DNA of 38,505 nucleotides, from contig CAMEPL010000017.1 of assembly GCA_945931665.1 (NCBI GenBank), forward strand, positions 1 to 38,505. The letters run 5' to 3'. How positions within the stretch are numbered: the first letter of the stretch is position 1; every line of letters starts with the position of its first letter. Source of the DNA: an uncultured Clostridium sp. (lineage in GTDB: Bacteria > Bacillota > Clostridia > Peptostreptococcales > Peptostreptococcaceae). Below the pieces are notes generated by a model. The model saw only the letters and a program-made list of their open reading frames with translations. It was not told the origin of the DNA and did no database searches. Shown in pieces: positions 17,366-26,470 of this stretch. Position numbers and translations under genes: made by a program.

Positions 17366-17875
17366 ATGAAAAACATAAGAGCAAAAAGAGAGACAAGTAG
17401 AGAATATTTAATGAAATTAATGTATCAAACATATATATCAAATGGAGATATAACTGATTTAGAAAATGAGATGGACGAATTCTTAGAAAATAACAAAGAA
17501 TACATAATGAGTAGATATAAAGAATTAGTTTTAACTTATTCAGACAAAGATGTAGACTTTGAACAAATTTCATTAGAAAAATGTGTTGATAGAGTTTATC
17601 TAAACGAAATGTGTGATATCTTAAGATTAAAAATTGATTATATAAATGAACTGATAGAAAACAACGCTAAAAACTGGTCTATAAACAGATTTTCAAAAAT
17701 AGATTTAGCAATATTACAAATAGCGATAGCTGAAATATTATCTGATTTAAATATACCAGATAGAGTTTCTATAAATGAAGCTATAGACCTAGCAAAAATG
17801 TACTGTGAAGCAAAAACACCTAAATTTATAAACGGAGTTTTAGGAAGTGTTGTAAATGAAATCAAGGAGAGATAA
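17366..17875 (+). CDS. nusB: Transcription antitermination protein NusB
   Basis: 169-residue all-helical RNA-binding protein of the rRNA antitermination complex (with NusE, NusG and NusA). The ATG at 17366 is preceded by GAAGGAGG. The N-terminus (RAKRETSREYLMKLMYQTY) and the C-terminal half (NWSINRFSKIDLAILQIAIAEIL, then PDRVSINEAIDLAKMY and FINGVLGSV) are diagnostic. A TATAAT lies at 17339 just after the upstream terminator, without a clear -35. The end overlaps the next gene by 20 bases, so the two are probably translated in a coupled way. Confidence 0.96.
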   Translation: MKNIRAKRETSREYLMKLMYQTYISNGDITDLENEMDEFLENNKEYIMSRYKELVLTYSDKDVDFEQISLEKCVDRVYLNEMCDILRLKIDYINELIENNAKNWSINRFSKIDLAILQIAIAEILSDLNIPDRVSINEAIDLAKMYCEAKTPKFINGVLGSVVNEIKER

Positions 17876-18836
17876 CATTGTAATAGGAATAGATACTAGC
17901 TGCTATACAACTTCTATAGCAGCTATCTCTTTAAATAAGGATATAATTTTAAGTGAAAAAATAATGCTTAAAGTTGATAAAGATTCAAAAGGACTTAGAC
18001 AAAGCGAAGGTGTTTTTCAGCATATATCTAATATAGGAAAATTAAGTGAAAGTATAACAGGCAAGCTAAAAGACTATAATATAGTCGGAGTATGTGCGTC
18101 GGAAAAACCAAGACCCATAGATGGATCTTATATGCCAGTTTTTACAGTAGGACTAAATGCAGGCAAGTTAATCAGTGCAATGCATAATTGTCCTTTTTTC
18201 GAGACAACACACCAAGAAAATCATATAAAATCTAGTTTATTAGGCAAAAATTTATTGAATGAAAATAGATTTTTAGCAGTCCATATGTCTGGAGGAACGA
18301 CAGAAATAATATTAGCAAATAAAAAAAATTCTAATGATTATGAACTTGAGATTATCGGAGGGACAAAAGATATAAGTTTTGGCCAATTAATAGATAGATT
18401 AGGCGTAAAACTATCGTATGATTTTCCATGTGGCAAGTACATAGATGAAAATGCATTAAAGTCTGATATAAAAATAGAAAACGGATTAAAGACTAGTGTA
18501 AAAGAAGGTTATATGAATTTATCTGGAATAGAAAATCAATTAGATAAAATAATGAAAGATAATAAAAATATAGATAAATATTATTTATCTAAATTACTTA
18601 TGGATACTATAGTAAGGTGTATGTTAAAATCACTCACATATTTATGTGAAAAATATCAAACTTATGAAGTTGTATTTGCAGGTGGTGTATCTGCAAGTAA
18701 ATATATATCTAAAAATTTAACTCAAAAATTGAAAAAGTATAATGTAAAAGCTTATTTTACAGAATCTCACTTAGCTACAGATAATGCTGTAGGTTGTGCT
18801 TTAATAGGAATTGAAAATTTAAATTTAGGAGAATAA
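17856..18836 (+). CDS. TsaD/Kae1-like protein (Gcp-like paralogue)
   Basis: 326-residue member of the Kae1/TsaD ASKHA family. Metal-site residues are present: HxxxH in TTHQENH, and Asp in LATDNAVG. IGIDTSCYTTS and SGGTTEI are nucleotide-binding motifs. True TsaD makes the threonylcarbamoyl group of tRNA t6A37 with TsaB and TsaE; this nusB-xseA-linked form is a shorter, diverged paralogue found in Clostridia, and its substrate is not known to me. The ATG at 17856 has an AGGAAG site 8 bases before the start. A second arrangement, AAGGAG at 17864 followed by in-frame ATT at 17877, is also possible. xseA follows after 2 bases. Confidence 0.82.
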   Translation: MKSRRDNIVIGIDTSCYTTSIAAISLNKDIILSEKIMLKVDKDSKGLRQSEGVFQHISNIGKLSESITGKLKDYNIVGVCASEKPRPIDGSYMPVFTVGLNAGKLISAMHNCPFFETTHQENHIKSSLLGKNLLNENRFLAVHMSGGTTEIILANKKNSNDYELEIIGGTKDISFGQLIDRLGVKLSYDFPCGKYIDENALKSDIKIENGLKTSVKEGYMNLSGIENQLDKIMKDNKNIDKYYLSKLLMDTIVRCMLKSLTYLCEKYQTYEVVFAGGVSASKYISKNLTQKLKKYNVKAYFTESHLATDNAVGCALIGIENLNLGE

Positions 18837-18838
18837 AT

Positions 18839-20044
18839 ATGAAAATAAGAGCTTTAGATGTAAGTGAAGCAAATTCGTATATAAAGAGAATTTTGATAAA
18901 TGACCCTATACTGTGCAACTTAAAAATTAAAGGAGAAATTTCAAATTTTAAAGTGCATAGTAGCGGTAATGTATATTTATCGCTAAAAGATCAAAATTCA
19001 AAAATCAATTGTGTTATTCTTAGAAATGACTACGATAGAAATTTAAATTTAGAAAATGGAACAAAAGTAATAGCAAGTGGATATATTTCAGTTTATGAAA
19101 GAGATGGTTCTTATCAACTCTATATAAAACATATAGAAGTAGCAGGAATAGGAAACCTATATATTGAATTTAATAAATTAAAAGAAAAATTACAAAAAGA
19201 AGGTTTATTTGATTATAAATATAAAAAGCCGATACCTAAGATTCCGAAATCAATAGGTATTGTAACATCGCCAACAGGAGCTGTAATTAGAGATATAATA
19301 AATGTAACTAAAAGAAGATACCCTAAAGTACATATAAAATTATATCCTGTAAAGGTTCAAGGTGAGGGAGCAAAAGATGAAATATGTGAAGGTATAAGAT
19401 TTTTTAATAAAGTTCACCCAGTCGATACGATAATTATCGGTAGAGGAGGGGGATCTATAGAAGATTTATGGGCCTTTAATGAAGAAGATGTAGCTAGATG
19501 TGTATTTGAATCGGAAATACCTATTATATCTGCTGTAGGACATGAGATAGACTTTACAATATGTGATTTTGTATCTGATATGAGGGCTCCTACGCCATCA
19601 GCAGCTGCAGAAATTGCTACCCCGGATTTAGATAATTTATATTTTAAATTAGACAATATAAAAATTAGGATGAATAAATCACTTACTAATATGGTTGATT
19701 ATGATGAACAAAAATTAAAATACACATTCAATAGAATTAATACTATTTTAAATGACTATATTATAAATAATAAAATTTGTGATTTAGATAATATTATAGA
19801 AAAATTAAATCTAAATATAGAGAATAAAATAAATAAAGAAGAAATGAACTTGAGAAATTTAGGTTCTTTACTTCATAATTTAAGCCCATTGAAAACATTA
19901 GATAGAGGATATAGTATAATAAATAAAGAAGATGTAGTTGTGAATAGTGTTTTAAAAGTATCAGAAAACGATGAAATAGAAGTAGTTTTATCTGATGGAA
20001 GTTTAGATTGCACTGTAAATAAAATTAATAAAAAAGAGGTATAA
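18839..20044 (+). CDS. xseA: Exodeoxyribonuclease VII large subunit
   Basis: Catalytic subunit of the single-strand exonuclease ExoVII. 401 residues, somewhat shorter than the 440-460 common elsewhere, with the loss in the C-terminal coiled-coil part. Residues 1-100 are an OB-fold ([18 protein letters not shown]). The catalytic core follows with [33 protein letters not shown] and [23 protein letters not shown]. Start supported by TTAGGAG; xseB follows after 2 bases, fitting equimolar or coupled synthesis. Confidence 0.96.
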   Translation: MKIRALDVSEANSYIKRILINDPILCNLKIKGEISNFKVHSSGNVYLSLKDQNSKINCVILRNDYDRNLNLENGTKVIASGYISVYERDGSYQLYIKHIEVAGIGNLYIEFNKLKEKLQKEGLFDYKYKKPIPKIPKSIGIVTSPTGAVIRDIINVTKRRYPKVHIKLYPVKVQGEGAKDEICEGIRFFNKVHPVDTIIIGRGGGSIEDLWAFNEEDVARCVFESEIPIISAVGHEIDFTICDFVSDMRAPTPSAAAEIATPDLDNLYFKLDNIKIRMNKSLTNMVDYDEQKLKYTFNRINTILNDYIINNKICDLDNIIEKLNLNIENKINKEEMNLRNLGSLLHNLSPLKTLDRGYSIINKEDVVVNSVLKVSENDEIEVVLSDGSLDCTVNKINKKEV

Positions 20045-20046
20045 AA

Positions 20047-20262
20047 ATGAAACTTACATATGAACAAGCTTACTCAAAGTTAGAAGAGATTTTAAATAAA
20101 CTTGAAACAAACAATGCGTCATTAGATGAATCTCTAGAACTTTATGAAGAGGGAATAAAACTATATGCTACATGTAATAAATTACTTGATAAAGCGAAAT
20201 TTAAAATAAGCAAATTTAATGAAACACAAGAGCTAGAAGATTTCGACTTAGAGGAGGAATAA
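20047..20262 (+). CDS. xseB: Exodeoxyribonuclease VII small subunit
   Basis: 71-residue helical protein that packs on the XseA coiled coil. [16 protein letters not shown] and [14 protein letters not shown] are the family signature, and the last residues are acidic. The ATG follows AAAGAGG at the end of xseA. Confidence 0.95.
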   Translation: MKLTYEQAYSKLEEILNKLETNNASLDESLELYEEGIKLYATCNKLLDKAKFKISKFNETQELEDFDLEEE

Positions 20263-20264
20263 AA

Positions 20265-21152
20265 ATGGCATTTAAAGAAGATTTAAATACAAAGTCTACA
20301 TATATAGAAGATTTGTTAAAGGAGTATATGCCAAAAGAAGAAGGATATCAAAAAACGATTTTTGAGTCTATGAATTATAGTTTAAGTGCTGGAGGAAAGA
20401 GATTAAGACCAGTACTTACTCTAGAAGCTGCAAAAATAGTAGGTGGAAATCAAGATGAAGCAATACCATTTGCTATGGCAATAGAGATGATACACACATA
20501 TTCTTTAATACATGATGACCTGCCAGCTATGGATAATGATGATTTTAGAAGAGGAAAACCTACTAACCATAGGGTGTTCGGAGATGGTATGGCAACTTTA
20601 GCTGGTGATGCTCTTTTAAATTATGCTTTTGAGATAATGCTTAGAGAATCAATAGGCAAAACAAATCCTGATATAAGACTAAAAGCCATCTATGAAATTG
20701 CAAGAGGAGCCGGAATATACGGCATGATAGGTGGGCAAGTTGTAGATATAGAAAGTGAAAATAAATCTATAGAAAAAGAAAAACTTGATTTTATACATAT
20801 GAACAAAACAGCTGCTATGATTGCAGGATGTATGAGAGCGGGTGCAATTATAGGGCATGCTTCAGAAGAAGATTTACAAAATATAACTAGATATGCCAAA
20901 AATATAGGTTTGGCTTTTCAAATAGTAGATGATATCTTAGATATAGTTGGAGACGAAAAAATATTAGGAAAACCTGTGGGAAGCGATTTAGAAAATCATA
21001 AATCAACATATCCTACTTTAATTGGACTTGAACAATCTAGAAAAGTAGCTAGAGATTTGATTGAAGAAGCCAAAGAGAGTATAAGAAAAATATCAGAAGA
21101 TTCTAGCTTTTTAGAAGGTTTAGCTGAATATATAATTTCCAGAGATCATTAA
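20265..21152 (+). CDS. ispA: Polyprenyl synthetase family protein, probable farnesyl/geranyl diphosphate synthase
   Basis: Chain-elongating isoprenyl diphosphate synthase, 295 residues. Both aspartate-rich motifs are intact: first in HDDLPAMDNDDFRRG (about residues 84-98), second in FQIVDDILDIVGD (about residues 219-231). GGKRLRP near residue 44 binds diphosphate. A short-chain product (C15) fits the family branch, but product length cannot be read with certainty. The ribosome site is GAGGAGG inside the xseB end. In related genomes dxs often follows; here a DUF212 protein and a terminator follow instead. Confidence 0.94.
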   Translation: MAFKEDLNTKSTYIEDLLKEYMPKEEGYQKTIFESMNYSLSAGGKRLRPVLTLEAAKIVGGNQDEAIPFAMAIEMIHTYSLIHDDLPAMDNDDFRRGKPTNHRVFGDGMATLAGDALLNYAFEIMLRESIGKTNPDIRLKAIYEIARGAGIYGMIGGQVVDIESENKSIEKEKLDFIHMNKTAAMIAGCMRAGAIIGHASEEDLQNITRYAKNIGLAFQIVDDILDIVGDEKILGKPVGSDLENHKSTYPTLIGLEQSRKVARDLIEEAKESIRKISEDSSFLEGLAEYIISRDH

Positions 21153-21176
21153 TCTAAAGTATATTTAGGAGGAAAT

Positions 21177-21605
21177 ATGACAGACATTTTTCAAAATAGA
21201 ATTTTACTTATTAGTATATTTTCTTGTTTTTTAGCACAGTTTATAAAAATATTTACTGGAAAAGAAAAGAGAATTGACTTTAAAAGAATTATAATTTCAG
21301 GAGGTATGCCTAGTTCGCATAGTTCATTTGTGACATCATTAGCTGTGCTTGTTGGATTTGATAGGGGATTTGCTTCTACAGAATTTGCAATAACTGCAGT
21401 TTTTGCAATTATTGTCATGTATGATGCCTCTGGTGTTAGACGAGCAGTAGGCAAACAAGCTGAAATTTTAAATCAAATAGTAGATGACTTTTTCCACGGA
21501 AAATTTGATCAACATGAAAAACTAAAAGAATTAGTCGGACATACACCAAAAGAAGTTCTTTTTGGAGCCTTACTGGGAATATTAATTGGAATACTAATGT
21601 CTTAG
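21177..21605 (+). CDS. Divergent PAP2 family membrane protein (DUF212, YuiD-like)
   Basis: 142-residue membrane protein with about four hydrophobic helices. It carries GGMPSSHSSFVTSLA, the PSSHS phosphatase-like motif of the PAP2 superfamily, plus VRRAVGKQAEILNQIVDDFF with conserved charged residues. A role in lipid phosphate or isoprenoid phosphate metabolism is suggested by the fold and by its place after ispA, but no activity has been assigned with confidence. Start ATG at 21177 behind TTAGGAGGAA; a terminator follows. Confidence 0.87.
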   Translation: MTDIFQNRILLISIFSCFLAQFIKIFTGKEKRIDFKRIIISGGMPSSHSSFVTSLAVLVGFDRGFASTEFAITAVFAIIVMYDASGVRRAVGKQAEILNQIVDDFFHGKFDQHEKLKELVGHTPKEVLFGALLGILIGILMS

Positions 21606-21685
21606 TAAGAACAAATTTAAGAGATTTCTTAAATTGAAAAAAAAATAATAATATGATATAATTCTAATGTTTAAAATATTGATAG

Positions 21686-21724
21686 AAAGAATATACTTTA
21701 TTTAAAAGAGTATATTCTTTTTTT
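21686..21724 (+). terminator. Intrinsic terminator after the DUF212 gene
   Basis: A 12-base-pair perfect stem (21686-21697 with 21709-21720), loop of 11 bases, T7 tail. It closes the nusB-to-DUF212 transcript at the place where dxs often stands in relatives. Confidence 0.92.
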
Positions 21725-21794
21725 AGCAATAAAATATAATTTAAGACGAAAAAGAAAAATAAATTTATTATAAATATAAATGAAAGGTAATTTT

Positions 21795-22607
21795 ATGAAG
21801 AAAAGAATAGATGTTTTATTAGTTGAACAAGGATTTTTTGAGAGTAGAGAAAAAGCCAAAAGATCTATAATGGCAGGATTAGTATTTGTAAATAATCAAA
21901 AATGTGATAAAGCAGGTACAGAAGTAAATACTGACGCTAAAATAGAAGTAAAAGGAAACCCAATACCTTATGTAAGTAGGGGCGGATTAAAATTAGAAAA
22001 AGCGATGAAAAATTTCGATATAACTTTACAAGATAAAGTTTGTATGGATATAGGTGCATCAACAGGTGGATTTACTGATTGTATGCTTCAAAATGGTGCA
22101 AGAAAAGTATTTTCAATAGATGTAGGTTATGGTCAATTAGCTTGGAAATTAAGACAAGACGAGAGAGTTGTATGCATGGAAAGAACAAATATAAGGTATG
22201 TAACAATAGAAGATACTAAAGAATTTGCAGATTTCGCATCTATAGACGTATCATTTATATCTTTAAAATTAGTACTTCCAGTAGCACATAATTTAATTAG
22301 ACCAGGTGGAGAAATCGTAGCGCTTATAAAACCTCAATTTGAAGCTGGAAAAGATAAAGTAGGTAAAAAAGGTGTAGTTAGAGAAAAATCAACACATATA
22401 GAAGTAATTGAAATGGTTTCAAAATTTGCCGTAGAAACTGGTTTCTCAATTTTAAATTTAGATTATTCACCTATTAAAGGACCAGAAGGTAATATAGAAT
22501 ACCTTATTCACTTAAAAAATAGCAATGAAGGTTATACATTTAATGAAGAAGACTATAAAGAAAAAGTAATTAAGGTTGTGGAAGATTCACACAAATTAAA
22601 TCATTAA
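21795..22607 (+). CDS. tlyA: TlyA family 23S/16S rRNA 2'-O-methyltransferase
   Basis: 270 residues. The N-terminal S4 RNA-binding domain (KKRIDVLLVEQGFFESREKA, residues 2-60) is followed by an FtsJ-like SAM-dependent methyltransferase domain with DIGASTGGFTDCMLQ (SAM motif, about residues 90-104), FASIDVSFISLKLV and ALIKPQFEAG. The ATG at 21795 is chosen because GAAAGG lies 7 bases before it; an in-frame ATG at 21780 lacks a ribosome site. Actinobacterial TlyA methylates cytidines in both rRNAs; the target here is not known. In relatives nadK and argR often separate tlyA from recN, but recN follows directly after 32 bases. Confidence 0.93.
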   Translation: MKKRIDVLLVEQGFFESREKAKRSIMAGLVFVNNQKCDKAGTEVNTDAKIEVKGNPIPYVSRGGLKLEKAMKNFDITLQDKVCMDIGASTGGFTDCMLQNGARKVFSIDVGYGQLAWKLRQDERVVCMERTNIRYVTIEDTKEFADFASIDVSFISLKLVLPVAHNLIRPGGEIVALIKPQFEAGKDKVGKKGVVREKSTHIEVIEMVSKFAVETGFSILNLDYSPIKGPEGNIEYLIHLKNSNEGYTFNEEDYKEKVIKVVEDSHKLNH

Positions 22608-22639
22608 TCAAAAATTAGTCAAGAAAGAGGGGGTTTACT

Positions 22640-24316
22640 ATGATCCTTGAAATGTATATGAAAAATTGCGCTTTAATTGAGGAGTCTAGACTAACTATAA
22701 ATGACGGTTTAAATATATTAACAGGGGAAACGGGAGCAGGAAAGTCTATAATTATTGAAGCACTCGGTTTATGCTTAGGAGAAAAATACGATAGATCTTT
22801 TTTAAGAAAGGGCACTGATAAAGGTGTTTGTGAGATAGTAGTATTATCAAATAGCTCAAACCTTAAAGAAGTACTAGAAAAATATGATATTGATTATGAA
22901 GATAATCAAATTATAATTACTAGAGTTATGTACTCAGATGGAAAGAGTGTAGCTAGAATAAATGGACGAACTGTTAAAGTTTCAATACTTAAAGAAGTTG
23001 CATGTACAATAGTTGATTTACATAGCCAACATCAAAATCAACTTCTATTTAATAAGGATACACATATTAAATTTTTAGATTTATTTGGAGAAAAAGATAT
23101 AGAACCTTTAAAATCTAGTTATAAAGAGTCATATAGTGAGTTTAATAAATTAAAAAAAGAGCTAAATGATTTAAATGAAAATAAAGATGATATGGAAATC
23201 CAAAGAGAAATTGATTTAATAAAGTTCCAAATTAATGAGATAGATGAAGCGAACCTAAATGAAGAGGAATATGACGATTTAAAATCTCAACGAGAGTTAT
23301 GCAGAAATAGTGAAAAAATATATAATAATTTAAGCCTTTCATATCAAAAACTATATGAAGGTGATATGAACGCTGTTGACTTAATAGGAATGGCATCAAA
23401 AGAACTTGCTGATATTGCTTCTTATGATAAGAATATAAGTGAGTACAGTGAAAATATAGATAGAATTATGTACGAACTTCAAGATATCTCTAGAGAGATT
23501 AGGGATTATAAAGAAAATATAAGTTTTAATCCTTATGAAATGGAAGAAATAGAGCAGAGAATAGATCAAATTAACAACTTAAAAAGAAAATATGGGAATT
23601 CTATAACAGAAATATTTGAATATAGACAAAAAATACAAGATAGATTAGATGAAATTTTAAACAGAGATGAAAAAGTTGCAGCTTTAAAATTAGAATTAGA
23701 AAAGCTAGAAACTGTTCTTTATGATAAATCAAGAAAAATAAGCAAAGCTAGAAAAAATGTAGCTGTAGATTTGCAAGATGTTTTAATAAAAGAACTTCAT
23801 AGTTTAAATATGAAAAATGTATCATTCCAAGTTGATTTTAAAGAAATACCATTTAATCAAAATGGATGTGATGATGTAGAATTTATGGCTTCATTCAACT
23901 TAGGAGAAGATATAAAGCCTATTTACAAAGTTGCATCTGGTGGAGAGATGTCTAGATTTATGCTAGCATTTAAAACAATACTCGCAGATATAGATGAAAT
24001 AGACACATTAGTATTTGATGAGATAGATACAGGTATAAGTGGTATAGCTGCACAAATTGTAGGAGAAAAGTTGTCTAAAATAGGTAAGAAAAAACAAGTT
24101 ATATGTATAACACATCTTCCTCAAATAGCAGCTAATGGGCATACCCACTATAGAATTGAAAAAAATACATCTAATGATAGAACATATACAAATATAAAAG
24201 AATTGACATTTGATGAGAGAATAGATGAAATTGCTAGATTAATAGCAGGGAACAATATAACTGAAAAGACTATTGAGCATGCTCATGAAATAATTGAACT
24301 AGCTCAATCAAATTAA
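22640..24316 (+). CDS. recN: DNA repair protein RecN
   Basis: SMC-like ATPase for double-strand break repair, 558 residues, full length. Walker A GETGAGKS (about residues 31-38) and LHSQHQNQLLF lie in the N-terminal ATPase half. A coiled-coil middle (residues 150-360) follows, then the C-terminal half with the ABC signature ASGGEMSRFMLAFK and Walker B TLVFDEIDTGISG. The ribosome site GAGGGGG precedes the ATG. A terminator follows, separating it from spoIVB. No ArgR gene is adjacent. Confidence 0.97.
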   Translation: MILEMYMKNCALIEESRLTINDGLNILTGETGAGKSIIIEALGLCLGEKYDRSFLRKGTDKGVCEIVVLSNSSNLKEVLEKYDIDYEDNQIIITRVMYSDGKSVARINGRTVKVSILKEVACTIVDLHSQHQNQLLFNKDTHIKFLDLFGEKDIEPLKSSYKESYSEFNKLKKELNDLNENKDDMEIQREIDLIKFQINEIDEANLNEEEYDDLKSQRELCRNSEKIYNNLSLSYQKLYEGDMNAVDLIGMASKELADIASYDKNISEYSENIDRIMYELQDISREIRDYKENISFNPYEMEEIEQRIDQINNLKRKYGNSITEIFEYRQKIQDRLDEILNRDEKVAALKLELEKLETVLYDKSRKISKARKNVAVDLQDVLIKELHSLNMKNVSFQVDFKEIPFNQNGCDDVEFMASFNLGEDIKPIYKVASGGEMSRFMLAFKTILADIDEIDTLVFDEIDTGISGIAAQIVGEKLSKIGKKKQVICITHLPQIAANGHTHYRIEKNTSNDRTYTNIKELTFDERIDEIARLIAGNNITEKTIEHAHEIIELAQSN

Positions 24317-24321
24317 TATAT

Positions 24322-24355
24322 AAGGTCTCTATTAATTTAAATAGGGATCTTTTTT
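24322..24355 (+). terminator. Intrinsic terminator after recN
   Basis: A 12-pair stem (24322-24333 with 24340-24351, two wobbles), six-base loop, T6 tail. Confidence 0.9.
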
Positions 24356-24413
24356 AAGATTAGTGAATAAATAATAAAAAAATACAAAAGATAATATATG
24401 CTATTATGAATTA

Positions 24414-24428
24414 GAGGTGATCTAAATA
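24414..24428 (+). promoter_or_regulatory. Ribosome site and ATA start of spoIVB
   Basis: GAGGTGATC at 24414-24422 matches the 16S anti-Shine-Dalgarno over nine bases. Eight bases separate its GAGG from an in-frame ATA at 24426. A stop codon (TAA, 24423-24425) sits directly before the ATA, so no earlier start is possible. Confidence 0.72.
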
Positions 24429-25409
24429 AAAAAGATATATTTAATTGCATTTATATTATTATTTTGTATTATAATGTTACATAGTAAAAAAACTGAAGTA
24501 ATGGCTAATTTTTTTGAAAATAAAAAATATGTATATGTCCTAGGAGATGTAGTCGCAATTAAAGCTAAAACAGATGGAGTTTTGATTTTGGCAAACGAAG
24601 AAGAAAATATAGAATATGTAGATAATTTAAGAGAAGGCGACAATATTTTATATATAGATAACCAAAAGGTGAACAATAGCCAAGATGTATACGATATTTT
24701 AAACCAATTAAAAAAAGATAAAGTTAATGTAAAATTAGAGCGAAATGGTAAAGTAATAACAAAATCTATAAAAACTAAATATGAAAATGGAATATACAAG
24801 TTAGGATTTTGGGTTAGGGACAAGGTTTCTGGAATCGGAACAATGACATGTTATGACCCACAAAAAGACTTATTTTATGCTATTGGCCATCCCATTTATG
24901 ACATAGATACTAAGAAAGAACTAAAAATAAAAGAAGGATATATCTCACATATATCAAATTTAGAAATTATAAAAGGTAATACAAAAAAAGTAGGATATAT
25001 TAAAGGAAATTTTGATACTCAAGATATAATTGGAAGTTTTTTAGGTAATTCTGACTATGGCATAGAAGGAAAAATAAATCAAAATTTATCTTATAAATAT
25101 AAAAACAATATGATAGAGGTAGCAAATTTTAACGATATAAATTTAGGAAAAGCTAAAATACTATTTCAATCACATAATAACAAAGTAGAATCTTATAATA
25201 TTTTAATAAATAATATAGATAAACAAAGTAAAACATTAGAAATTGAAATAACAGATAAAGATTTAATTAATTATACTGGTGGCATAATACAAGGGATGAG
25301 TGGTGCTCCAATTGTACAAAATAACAAATTAATTGGAAGTATTACATATGTTTTGAAAAATAACCCAAAAAAAGGATTTGGAATTTTTATAGGAGAAATG
25401 ATAAAATAG
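24426..25409 (+). CDS. spoIVB: SpoIVB serine peptidase, apparent ATA start
   Basis: Forespore-secreted S55 protease that triggers pro-sigma-K processing in known spore formers. From ATA 24426 the protein has 327 residues: an N-terminal membrane anchor (KKIYLIAFILLFCIIML), a PDZ domain near residues 60-110 (LREGDNILYIDNQKV), then the peptidase domain with catalytic-type His in FYAIGHPIYDIDT and Ser in GGIIQGMSGAPI. The usual GMSGSP is GMSGAP here, but the Ser before Gly is kept. The first ATG (24474) would remove most of the membrane anchor and has no ribosome site, hence the ATA choice. The protein is shorter than in Bacillus. spo0A follows after 205 bases. Confidence 0.9.
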   Translation: MKKIYLIAFILLFCIIMLHSKKTEVMANFFENKKYVYVLGDVVAIKAKTDGVLILANEEENIEYVDNLREGDNILYIDNQKVNNSQDVYDILNQLKKDKVNVKLERNGKVITKSIKTKYENGIYKLGFWVRDKVSGIGTMTCYDPQKDLFYAIGHPIYDIDTKKELKIKEGYISHISNLEIIKGNTKKVGYIKGNFDTQDIIGSFLGNSDYGIEGKINQNLSYKYKNNMIEVANFNDINLGKAKILFQSHNNKVESYNILINNIDKQSKTLEIEITDKDLINYTGGIIQGMSGAPIVQNNKLIGSITYVLKNNPKKGFGIFIGEMIK

Positions 25410-25437
25410 GGAAAATAAAATAAATTTAAAATTTAAT

Positions 25438-25467
25438 GAAGGAAAACAATTTTATAATGTCGAATAG
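25438..25467 (+). promoter_or_regulatory. Sigma-H promoter of spo0A overlapped by a 0A box
   Basis: GAAGGAAAA (25438-25446) fits the sigma-H -35 consensus RnAGGAWWW, and GTCGAATAG (25459-25467) fits RnnGAATWW in all but the last base, with the usual 12-base spacer. TGTCGAA at 25458-25464 is the core of a Spo0A-binding box, lying over the -10. This predicts sigma-H-driven, self-regulated spo0A transcription starting about 145 bases before the ATG. Confidence 0.75.
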
Positions 25468-25614
25468 CTTAGTATACTCGATTACGATGAAATTTACTTT
25501 CAAAGTAGTATACTAAAAAAATTAAATAGTATATCTGATTTTTCTAGATATGAAAAATTTAAATATAATTAATGAAATTTATATTATAATAGTATATTAA
25601 TGGGGGGAATTGCA

Positions 25615-26436
25615 ATGAAAGATAAAATAAAAATAGTTTTAGCGGATGATAATAAAGACTTTTGCCAAGTACTGAAAGAATATCTGTCTAATGAAGATGA
25701 CATAGAAATACTTGGGATTGCAAAAGATGGAGTAGAAGCTTTAGAATTAGTCAAAGCTAAACAACCAGATTTATTAGTATTAGATGTTATAATGCCACAT
25801 TTAGACGGATTAGGCGTTATAGAAAAACTAAATGTTATGAATTTAGATAAAATGCCAAAAATAATAGTATTATCAGCAGTAGGTCAAGATAAAATAACGC
25901 AAACAGCTATTAATCTAGGTGCAGATTATTATATAGTAAAACCATTTGATTTTGTAATATTTATAAATAGAATAAGAGAGTTAGTTTTAAATAAACCTGT
26001 AGCATCTCCAGCTAAATCATCTAAAGCTGTTAGCGAGTTACAAATGAGCAGAACTAACGAATATCAACAGCCAGGTACAGGGAATATAGAAGCAGAAATA
26101 ACTAATATAATCCATGAAATAGGAGTACCAGCTCATATTAAGGGATATTTATATTTAAGAGAAGCTATAAAAATGGTTATAGATAATGTAGAACTATTAG
26201 GTGCTGTTACAAAAGAGCTATATCCAAGTATAGCTAAAGAATTTAATACAACTCCAAGTAGGGTTGAAAGAGCTATAAGACATGCTATAGAAGTTGCGTG
26301 GAGTAGAGGAAAAGTTGACACTATAAATCAATTATTCGGATATACAGTACATACAACTAAAGGAAAACCTACAAATTCAGAATTTATAGCTATGATTGCA
26401 GATAAATTAAGATTAGAACATAGTATAGTTAAGTAA
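25615..26436 (+). CDS. spo0A: Sporulation master response regulator Spo0A
   Basis: 273-residue response regulator that commits the cell to sporulation. Receiver domain residues 5-125: acidic pocket DD at 11-12, phosphoacceptor D57 in LLVLDVIMP, and Lys in VKPFD. After a linker (residues 128-160) comes the Spo0A-specific DNA-binding domain, with the recognition helix region [20 protein letters not shown], nearly invariant in the family. The ATG at 25615 is favoured because GGGGGG lies 7-12 bases before it; another in-frame ATG at 25600 is part of that ribosome site. Regulated by the upstream sigma-H promoter and 0A box. It stands after spoIVB as in most spore formers. Confidence 0.98.
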   Translation: MKDKIKIVLADDNKDFCQVLKEYLSNEDDIEILGIAKDGVEALELVKAKQPDLLVLDVIMPHLDGLGVIEKLNVMNLDKMPKIIVLSAVGQDKITQTAINLGADYYIVKPFDFVIFINRIRELVLNKPVASPAKSSKAVSELQMSRTNEYQQPGTGNIEAEITNIIHEIGVPAHIKGYLYLREAIKMVIDNVELLGAVTKELYPSIAKEFNTTPSRVERAIRHAIEVAWSRGKVDTINQLFGYTVHTTKGKPTNSEFIAMIADKLRLEHSIVK

Positions 26437-26440
26437 TAAG

Positions 26441-26470
26441 AAGGCCTTCTAATATATAGAAGGCTTTTTT
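26441..26470 (+). terminator. Intrinsic terminator after spo0A
   Basis: A 10-11 pair stem (26441-26451 with 26457-26467, one wobble), five-base loop, T6 tail. Confidence 0.92.

Noticed and set aside
24362..24412. Sigma-G promoter for spoIVB (TGAATA and GATAATA)
   Set aside because: The spacing is about 20 bases, too long for a sigma-G promoter, and the area is AT-rich.
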